Assembly: GCA_027627225.1 (NCBI GenBank)
Contig: CM051026.1
Coordinates: 5,386,415 to 5,450,414 of the forward strand
Direction of reading: 5' to 3'
Length of the DNA stretch: 64,000 bases
DNA from: Congeria kusceri
Taxonomy: Eukaryota; Mollusca; Bivalvia; Myida; Dreissenidae
Shown: positions 56,681 to 64,000 of the stretch, one piece after another
How positions within the stretch are numbered: position 1 is the stretch's first letter
Layout: every line of letters starts with the position of its first letter
The notes under the pieces: generated by a model
The model's database searches: none
What the model was told of the DNA's origin: nothing
The model's input: the letters and a program-made list of their open reading frames with translations, nothing else
Made by a program: the position numbers and the translations under genes

Positions 56681-57015
56681 TGGGCCTTAGTAGAGTATGT
56701 TATTCAGCAAATAATGTACGATGCTATAATGCCAAATCTTAGCACAATGTAACCTACTACTCTAACAGATGAAAGTATTACAATTGTCGAAAAGTGGTCA
56801 ATTCTGCACAAAGGCTAATATATTCTGATCAATTTGTATTTAGAAAATTATTTATCATATGCAATATATCAAATTCTTAATAGGTTAAGATATGACGCGC
56901 ACCTAAGTACTGACCTTCGAAAATACCCAAGTTCTAAGTGTCAGCAAAAATGGACAAACGAGATGGAGTTTGCCTTAAGAAAATTAGTCGGAGTCCTCGC
57001 ACGAACGCGTGCAGG

Positions 57016-57024
57016 CTATTTATA
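57016..57024 (-). promoter_or_regulatory. TATA box of the genomic promoter (5' LTR)
   Basis: TATAAATAG on the minus strand; transcription would start near 56985-56990. The 22-bp palindromic repeats (57037-57118) lie just upstream. Confidence 0.7.
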
Positions 57025-57323
57025 CTAGGACAGAGCGCAACATGTTGCATTGTGGCATGCAACAGGTTGCGTTGCGGCATGCAACATGTTGCACTGTGGC
57101 ATGCAACACGTCGCACGCCACACAGGTGCATGCAGCACTTTTTGTTGCATGACGCAGCATATTGTGGCAGCTAGGTGCGCGTCAAGTACAACGGCTGTTA
57201 CTAAAGATAACACTCAGTTATGTTTATAAAACTCACTTAGACGTACAATAAAGTACATTTTAAATCTAAAACACACCTGAAATCTACTTTGATTAAACAT
57301 CTTTTCGTTATTTAGAAGTGTCA

Positions 57324-57368
57324 ACCGGAAGTAAACAAACCAGTTTCTATGTAACGACAAGATGGCTG
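57324..57368 (+). promoter_or_regulatory. ETS and YY1 motifs on the antisense strand (5' LTR)
   Basis: ACCGGAAGT at 57324-57332 and CAAGATGGC at 57358-57366. From here an antisense transcript would leave the element rightward into host DNA. Confidence 0.45.
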
Positions 57369-57494
57369 ACTAGAGAAAATCGAAAGAACGCTGTGAAAGT
57401 ATTAACTCAACAAACATACACACAAATCATTTCAGACGTAAACTACCTAGCCGTTTTGTGGATAAACATACACTCTATCGAAATAAACTGACAA

Positions 57495-57629
57495 ATGGTA
57501 AGAATTGTATCTAAGAAAAGAATCAAGCGTATGAATAAAATGGGCTTCGCAGGAAATGGTGACAAAGCATTGGATAGTTTACGTTTAGTACAACAAATAG
57601 ATGAATTACTGGCGAAACATATGCATTAA
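57495..57629 (+). CDS. 44-codon antisense ORF in 5' LTR (hypothetical)
   Basis: Identical to the frame at 48439-48573. Downstream donors AAA|GTAAGT (57701) and AAG|GTAAGT (57744) could splice into flanking sequence. Coding status unproven. Confidence 0.25.
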   Translation: MVRIVSKKRIKRMNKMGFAGNGDKALDSLRLVQQIDELLAKHMH

Positions 57630-58095
57630 GTAGATCGTTTCGTTGATATATTGAGAAACGACTGCATAATCCTTGTGGTACAGCCAGTGTCTATACGAAA
57701 GTAAGTATTAACACTTCAGACTATCAAAGGACAAGTTTAAAAGGTAAGTGATTTAGTATTTACAATTAAATTTCATCCAACTCATGTTGACTCTCAACAA
57801 TATAGCGATAGTCCATTGACAAGTAATATTAACTTTTATTGTAGAATTATAGTATCCTGTCTCATTTGAATGACGCAAGGCTACGCGTCGTAACACACAC
57901 GCACGGATCCATTACAAATTCGTAAATTTAATTGTTTTTTTGTATCGATTCTTCACCATTTGTTGATTTATATTGATGCATATTTACATTATTATACCAT
58001 ATTGCATATTATCGTTTCCTGTCTTGTGTTAAGATCTAAGGTATTGGATTATTATCTTGAATTATTACATCGCGTTATCAGATGTGTACTTATTG

Positions 58096-58620
58096 CACGT
58101 GAAAAAGTAGCCACATGTATCAGATGCAAATGTTTTTACTGTACACACGAAGGGAGAGGTGTTTGTTGCCCACGTGAAAAAGTAGCTACATGTCACAGAT
58201 ACAGAGTTTTTTACTGTACTGTCCGAGGGAGAGGTATTTGCTGCCCACGTGAAAAAGTAGCTACATATCACATATACAAAGTTTTTTTATGTACTGTCCG
58301 AGGGAGAGGTATTTGCTGCCCACGTGAAAAAGTAGCTACATATCACAGATACAAAGTTTGTTTATGTACTTTCCGAGGGAGAAGTATTTGCTGCCCACGT
58401 GAAAAAGTAGCTACATATCACAGATACAAAGATTTTTTATGTACTTTCCGAGGGAGAGGTGTTTGCTGCCCACGTGAAAAAGTAGCTACATGTCACAGAT
58501 ACAAAGTTTTATACTGTACTGTCCGAGGGAGAGGTGTTTGCTGCCCACGTGAAAAAGTAGCTACATGTCACAGATACAAAGTTTTATACTGTACTGTCCG
58601 AGGGAGAGGTGTTTGCTGCC
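58096..58620 (+). repeat. Tandem array, exactly seven 75-bp units
   Basis: Units start with 'cacgtgaaaaagtag' at 58096, 58171, 58246, 58321, 58396, 58471 and 58546. Because 75 is divisible by three and the unit lacks stops in one frame, a 236-codon frame (57960-58670) runs through it and encodes a 25-residue repeat of the type CCPREKVATCHRYKV. I regard the frame as a by-product: no domain is recognised and the homologous segment near 15320 is a single non-coding copy. Confidence 0.95.
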
Positions 58621-58621
58621 C

Positions 58622-58890
58622 AGGGCCCGTATTCACCAACGTATTCTTTGACATCGGAATAAATAACTGACTTTAAATATAAAAAAATCCGTCTGCGTTT
58701 GCAAATATTCATAGTAGCAATGTTACATATATCATTAACAAATCGCTCTAAATAAAGAATGCTGTAATAAGATTGCGTAAATACCAAGTCACATTGAAAT
58801 TTTTGTAGCGCTCTTAGAAAATAACGGTTTTCACATAATATTCTTAATTATTAGTCTTAAGTCTAAGAATAGGTTGGTGAATTGGGGCCA
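58622..58890. mobile_element. ~270-bp MITE with inverted ends
   Basis: Left 'gggcccgtattcaccaac' (58623) faces right 'gttggtgaattggggcc' (58889). Inner 'cttaattattagtcttaag' is also palindromic. The corresponding site in copy A (15376, 'ttgccctggtggtg') lacks the insert. Probable 3-bp AGG duplication. Confidence 0.7.
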
Positions 58891-60427
58891 GGTGGTTTGA
58901 TGTGTTCAATTATTCTTAGACATTTAAAAGTGTTGCCGAAGACGTTCATGGTGATATAGTGTCTGGATTTTGAAGCATTTGACTATTTGAAGCTTATTTG
59001 AAGAGTGATTCTGGTTTCTACTTCTGCGAAGTAATTCTGTCCGTAGGTGAATTCCTACTAACATGACGAATTGCACACTAGGTAACGTGAAAGTCGGGTA
59101 GGTTTTGCACTATTCGTGAAAAATAATAATATAGAAGCTGTATGATAAGAAATGCACATTTGGCATTTATTTAGATAGCCATTTTACAAAATATCCGTAC
59201 TAAGGAATACATGTTTACGTAACTATTCTGTAAAATTGTTTTGAATCAATGCGTATAATTGTATACACGTTGACGATGTGGAATTGAGATGTCATTTATT
59301 TGCATGTTGTAAACATCATTGGATATTTCGGATGAATGCGTATATTAATTGAAATCAAAAAAGATTTTACACGTGATTTTATAGACGTACTTCTTAGCAC
59401 TCGTAAATATTAAAGTTGATTAAACGATACAACAATGGTTGGTTGCGTATTCGCAAATCTTTGGTAGGTCATTGATGGTCATTATGTCCTATTACATTTA
59501 TTGTAAACCTACTTATTTAAGCTGATGATGTCGAAATCTAGCTAATTGACACTTTCAAGTCCATTCCCGGGGAAGAACCAATGTGTTGTTTGGCTGTTGT
59601 GGTTGTTGTTGTTGTCAGGGTTCGATCTTAATGGGTGTCCGTAGGTCCAAGACTTTTCGCTCGGACCGGTTGTCTTTGAAGGATTTGATTCCGGGCACTG
59701 CATGCAGTAACAATTATAATTTACTTCCGTATTTTACTAAACTGTTCCACATTATTAAATTATTTATTGATGGTAGACTTGACGCGGTACTTTGTTTCAT
59801 TGATATTATTTTGTTCATGTCATTGATGTAAATTCTGAATTAACCGCCTTGTGAGGATGTTAAGTGCTTGCAGACGGTCGAATTCCGGTTCTTGCAATTA
59901 AGTTGTTTAATGTTCAATATGGCATTGATCAAACACGCTTTCCATACTCGTCCCGAACATTTTCGATGGGATTAATGTTAATGTCCAGACTACATTTTAA
60001 TAGAGGGGGAATCCATCATTGTGACATGGAACATCATTGTGGTGTGCGACCATCATACTCCGGTGTCCTGTAATGCTGTATAATTGGTATTACGCGTGTT
60101 TTCTCAATCTACTATTGATCACGCCCCTTGTTCACGTCCTGTTCACACTAAGGTCAGTGTTATCATGTAGAAATACGCCGCCCATTATGTTTCTACCTCC
60201 ATATTGACCTGTCTCGTGCATAACAAGTGGCAATTCGTTCACCCTTACGCCGGTACACGTTATTTTCGGTTGCGATGAGGCGGGACTCATGGATGAAGAC
60301 AAAGATAATCCGTTCGGCTCCTGAACGTCGAGCATGTCGTCTGGTCCAGATCAACCGCAATATGAAAATAAGGTATGTTTTTGTCATGACAATACTATGT
60401 CTTATAAGTCACCTTCGTAAAATAAAG

Positions 60428-60454
60428 TTATTATTATTATTATTATTATTATTA
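60428..60454 (+). repeat. TTA microsatellite
   Basis: Nine TTA/ATT units. Confidence 0.9.
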
Positions 60455-60904
60455 ATCCACGGTGTCTCGCCGTAAGCTTTATTGAAACTCAGACGTCGAA
60501 GTCCCAGTTGACCTTCGTACCTGTAATCGTTGACATGCAGTCGTGTCGCTGATGGACCATTGACTCGTGCTGATAGTGACTCTCGCCCTTCCCGTGGATT
60601 CTGTTTGCGGACACAGGTTAAAAGTAGTTTTTTTTTCACAAATTGTTAGCTTCCTCCTAGGTCGTCTGCGGCTGTCTGTTACACTTCCGGCAGCGTGGAA
60701 TAAATCACGAATACTTTCTATCGTCATCAGCTGTCAATGAAAGGCGCGTGGCCACCTGAACATAAGGGCTCACATTCAAGGCTTATTGTTGTCCTGCATA
60801 TGGTTTGTATTACGCAACAAAAGTAACCGGAGGCCATTAACAATCGGTGTCAATTCAGTTTGGATTTGTAAGCATTTCATTTATACACACGTGATACAAA
60901 ACTG

Positions 60905-61635
60905 TGGTATTATATTTGACAATTGTCGTATATTTTGAGATTTTGCGTTTTTCGTCATTGTCAAACTTTATAAGTGGTCTAAAGATTTACTGTAATAGTT
61001 AAATTATTTTGTACTGTATAATTTGTATTACACATGCCTGTTCTTCACAATATCTTTGATTTGTATGGGTACATATATCAATTATTATAATAACATGTTG
61101 CACATTATCTTTTCGATCTGAAGTATTTGATAAATTATTTATTGTCTTTTATTGCGTGTTATAGTATCTGGAAGTATGGCGAATAAAAGAGAAGCTACAT
61201 GATAATTAGCTTAATTCGTTCATTATCCATTATCGTTACTTATCGATAAAGTGTTTACTGCGAAAGTTTTGATGTATGCATGTGTTTGCGGCCGCCGCTA
61301 TCCTTTCCATTTTCCGTTGAAATATTTACACAGCCTTATCGTTAGGGCCATCGCATATGAATGAAAATAATCTCACACGTGAGATTCCTACAAATATCCT
61401 CTATATCGTAAACTGCCTAAAATTTGTGACCATTTGATTGATAGTTAAATTTAATTGAATTATTGTTATTAAAGGGTGACACACGTGTTTCTTTTTGTAT
61501 GAAAGTTCGCAAATAATGTTTATTTGAACAAAAAAAACTTGATTGAAATTTTCATTTGGGTTTATCTCAAGTTAAGATCTTCCTCAGGAGCTTTATGAAT
61601 TCCGCCCCAGCTTCTCAATATTAAATTGAATATTA
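60905..61635. other. Mostly unassigned AT-rich sequence
   Basis: 61020-61200 weakly resembles the long-period repeat. A small perfect hairpin 'aatctcac..gtgagatt' lies near 61369-61386. Confidence 0.35.
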
Positions 61636-61640
61636 TCAGT

Positions 61641-61732
61641 AAACCCCGCGTTTCACGGTTTCCTCGTGCATTGTCCTCGGTTGACGCAGAATGTTTGAAT
61701 GTAAATTTACACTGTGCACGAGGAAATCGTGA
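61641..61732. repeat. ~95-bp foldback repeat, copy 3
   Basis: 'cgtttcacggtttcctcgtg' faces 'tgcacgaggaaatcgtgat'. Confidence 0.65.
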
Positions 61733-61734
61733 TT

Positions 61735-62030
61735 TTTTTTTGCCGTTATTAAGAAACTGTTCTCGTTCTATAAATAAACAGACGCAGTGATATATCCTAA
61801 ATCGGATCATGTGCGCCGGTAAACTGGCTAACAATATTTTGGAAAATACAATGTAGTTAATAAACATACTTTTAAAATCAAAGTTCTTTATCAAGAGAGC
61901 GTGACCTGGTAAAAAGATATTAATGCAATGCAGACTTTAATCTGTTTACAATAGTATTCCCTGCTATTATATAGAGATGGTGTCACTAATTTTAACCCTG
62001 TGCTATAGTTTATTGAGCTTAAAATGTACA
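61735..62030. other. Unassigned sequence
   Basis: Nothing recognised. Confidence 0.35.
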
Positions 62031-62035
62031 GGAAA

Positions 62036-62347
62036 TTCTAACATGATACTCGCTAATTTTTCTATAGACAAAGAACAAAGTTATCGTTGTTAAAATACCC
62101 AATAAACAACGCAGAAAGTAGTCCCAGTTCTGAGCGGATCAAAGTAAAATGTAGTTCTCATTACAATTGCAAAATATTTGTCAAATCATGTTTAAATTGC
62201 AATAATGTTCGCATTATTGTTGTTTATCGGACAATAAACAACTCTGCGTTGTTATGACAACGCCCTCGTGGATTAATTCCTTCGCATCAGAACTCAAAAT
62301 CGTTGTTTATTTGCCAATAAACAACGATTAATCGAACATTATTTCAT
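62036..62347 (+). mobile_element. Hairpin MITE, first of a tandem pair
   Basis: 'attctaacatgatactcgct' to 'gattaatcgaacattatttc'. Confidence 0.8.
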
Positions 62348-62632
62348 AATTCTAACATGGCACGCGCAGAGTTTTCTATAGATAGTGAACAACATTCATC
62401 GTTGTTATACTATCAATAAACAACCCGAAAAATAGTTCAAAACTGGAAATTATAGTTCGCATTGCAATTGCATAAAATGTTCTCAGGTCATGTTAGAATA
62501 GAAATAAGTTCGCATTATCGTTGTTTATCGGCTAATAAAAAAGCAAGGGTTAACGCACTCGTGGTGTAATTCATACGCATCAGAACTCCAAATCGTTGTT
62601 TATTAGCCGATAAGCAACTATAAATTCGATAG
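62348..62632 (+). mobile_element. Hairpin MITE, second of a tandem pair
   Basis: Starts 'attctaacatggcacgcgca' directly after the first copy and ends 'agccgataagcaactataaa'. More diverged than its neighbour. Confidence 0.75.
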
Positions 62633-62787
62633 TGATGCATAGTGGAGCCTTGTTGCTGTTACTGATGTTTTAGGCTGGCCTTTCGTGAATCCGACTGCGA
62701 CTGCGTTGTGTGGCTGGCGTTGTCGCATCCGTTAGCGCCGACGCAAACACTATTCCATATTTCCGAATCTCTCTCTCATTATCTTAA

Positions 62788-63339
62788 GGCCCTGTCACAC
62801 CTTTGCGAATTTGAGCTTCGAGCTCTGTACGAGTTCTTGCGAGTTGTTACTTGCCGTAAAGTGGACGAGTTGGTCGCGGCATCGTTTCAAGACGATATTT
62901 GTTCGAGTTCTCTTCAACCTTAACATGACATTGACACGACACATGTACGATAATCACATTTTATCACGAGTTCAGATATGCGTACGATATCTTTTCGACA
63001 ATCGAAGACTTGTTTTTGAGAATGTACGAGTATGGACGAGTCTGCACGACTTGTGAGAACATTAGCACGAGTTTAAGACGACATTTCACGAGAAACGGAT
63101 GAGCAGATGTCGTAGACAAGTCTCCCAAGCTCGCAAGTCGCCGAAAAGCGGCGAGAATTTTAAAAGGTTTAAAATTCTCACCGCTACTTGGCGAGTTCTG
63201 GCGACATTAGAAGACATAGGTAGACATCACCGCGACATAGAACGGCATGTGTACAAGTTCTACACGACGCCAGACGAGTTGTGGCGAGTTACAACTCGGC
63301 AGAACTCGTAGCTCAAATTCGCCACAGTGTGACAGGCGT
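62788..63339. mobile_element. 552-bp TIR element with TTAA target duplication
   Basis: Left 'ggccctgtcacacctttgcg' then 'aatttgagct'; right 'agctcaaattcgcc' then 'acagtgtgacaggcgt'. TTAA flanks both ends (62784-62787, 63340-63343). An inner hairpin 'gagaattttaaa'/'tttaaaattctc' lies near 63152-63179. The phrase 'acgagtt' or 'gcgagtt' recurs many times inside. The two plus-strand frames (62708-63056, 63099-63311) have no domain. Non-autonomous; TTAA suggests piggyBac- or Kolobok-like mobilisation. Confidence 0.75.
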
Positions 63340-63344
63340 TTAAT

Positions 63345-64000
63345 AATATCGGAATCTTAACGAAAATTATGTCGGTGGCCGAAAAAAAAACTTTTATGTT
63401 TTAGATTGATACACATATTACAGCAAAAGTGTGTGTAAAGATTGTACAGCAATTTAGTTTATAGTTTTCCTCAATAGATACGTATATCTGTAATCCAGGT
63501 AAATCCGGCAACGCGTCCATTATTTAATATTCATTGTAACACTCTATCGCGTATCTCAGTATTCAAAATTATTTCACTTTTTGATGAGTGCAAATAGCTG
63601 ATAAACGCAGAACTAAAATGACATTTAAAGACGATTTCGGTAGTTTTTTTTCTGCGCATCTTTTCGCGTGTCAGTGGAGTTGATTTAAATCTTCAAAATG
63701 TGAAGTGTCTTGACATATAATAATATTTATTAAATATTGTGTACACTGTAATTATCAACTAGAATCAAATATTTTCATAATAATTGCCACGATTATAGTT
63801 GGAGTGTCTTGCGACTCGATTATTTGTTAAAAAATGTTAATACACTGAAAACGAACATAGGAACACGCAGCCGGAGTGTTGAACTCGCATATAGCTGTGA
63901 ACTTGCTAGCGATAAATGTGAAAGTGGTTTGGATGTAATTTGTACCTAGTTATAATCAACTGTTGTTACTAAAATAATTATATATTATATAGATCTAATA
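63345..64000. other. Unassigned AT-rich sequence
   Basis: No feature recognised. Confidence 0.35.

Larger units (their letters stand above)
47176..57799 (-). mobile_element. Ty3/gypsy LTR retrotransposon, complete and young
   Basis: A 10,624-bp element in minus orientation. The LTRs (47176-48743 and 56232-57799) begin TGTTG and end CAACA and differ at only two positions. A 4-bp ATAT lies on both outer sides (47172-47175, 57800-57803), consistent with a target duplication. Order along transcription: 5' LTR, tRNA-Leu primer site, gag, frameshift signal, pol (protease, RT, RNase H, integrase), ORF3, 3' untranslated region, purine-rich tract, 3' LTR. The PR-RT-RH-IN order and DD35E integrase place it in Ty3/gypsy (Metaviridae). 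All three long frames are open, so it may be active. It interrupts the long-period repeat. The exact clade needs an RT tree. Confidence 0.96.
56232..57799 (-). repeat. 5' LTR
   Basis: 1,568 bp, TGTTG...CAACA. U3 runs from 57799 to about 56990, followed by R and U5. The outer end TGTTGAGAGTCAACA is itself a small hairpin. It contains the sense TATA box, AATAAA and the antisense module described for the other LTR. Confidence 0.97.
57800..60900 (+). repeat. Long-period degenerate repeat, copy C
   Basis: Continues the repeat split by the LTR element. Collinear with 15081-16960 of copy A, then with 14200-15060. It carries two private changes: a seven-unit expansion of a 75-bp segment that is single in copy A, and a MITE insertion right after it. 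A weak further start ('gattttgtatgggtacatat' region, 61020-61200) resembles 57960-58090 and indicates another unit. No coding potential. Confidence 0.6.

Noticed and set aside
47176..57799. Identity with the clam element Steamer
   Set aside because: From memory Steamer is about half this length with short LTRs and a single gag-pol frame; here LTRs are 1,568 bp, gag and pol are in different frames and there is a third ORF.
57960..58670. 236-codon ORF as a Cys-rich repeat protein gene
   Set aside because: It is produced by a 75-bp tandem expansion of non-coding repeat DNA; no domain, promoter or splice evidence.

Overview
This is a gene-poor, AT-rich, repeat-dense stretch of an animal nuclear genome, most likely a bivalve mollusc. 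The inference rests on repeat families that I recognise from bivalve and gastropod genomic DNA: arrays built on phrases such as 'cttgtgaacactctagag' and 'tatctcggacgagttcgaaa', a 'ctcacctgagcac' terminus, blocks opening 'cccccgaaggagg' or 'cacaaagtaggaggc', tRNA-derived SINEs, a Crypton tyrosine-recombinase relic and a chromodomain-less Ty3/gypsy element. No intact host gene could be supported; everything that looks coding belongs to mobile elements. LAYOUT. 1-4560: nested copies of a dispersed element made of ~160-180 bp sub-repeats, split by an element carrying a tRNA-like sequence. 4560-9060: short dispersed repeats, a GAT microsatellite and a tRNA-like sequence at 5951. 9070-11636: a segment bounded by long imperfect inverted repeats. 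13114-13606: an element with inverted ends and an internal tRNA-like unit. 14200-17000: first copy of a degenerate long-period (~3 kb) repeat. 17286-18225: a GC-rich island with a 251-bp tandem duplication. 20135-29795: a 13-unit satellite of 742/745-bp monomers with trimeric higher-order order. 30-39 kb: dispersed repeats, a 932-bp TIR element with TA target duplication, hairpin elements. 39424-41591: a broken Crypton gene with an intron that contains SINEs. 42637-44066: a non-LTR reverse-transcriptase relic abutting a 26-bp minisatellite. 45700-47175 and 57800-60900: further long-period repeat, split by the main element. 47176-57799: a young, apparently intact Ty3/gypsy LTR retrotransposon on the minus strand. 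62-63.3 kb: two tandem hairpin elements and a 552-bp TIR element with TTAA target duplication. THE LTR ELEMENT is the best-supported functional unit. It is 10,624 bp, has 1,568-bp LTRs that differ at only two positions, an ATAT target duplication, a primer-binding site for tRNA-Leu, gag, pol in the -1 frame behind a TTTAAAC slippery site plus a 30-nt hairpin, and a third ORF in the env position that encodes a two-C2H2-finger protein instead of an envelope. A TATA box and AATAAA signal lie in sense orientation in each LTR. On the opposite strand each LTR carries ETS and YY1 motifs, a 44-codon ORF and two consensus splice donors, which looks like an antisense promoter/exon module. All statements come from reading the sequence and from family knowledge; no search or computation was run, and small coordinates of diverged repeats are approximate.
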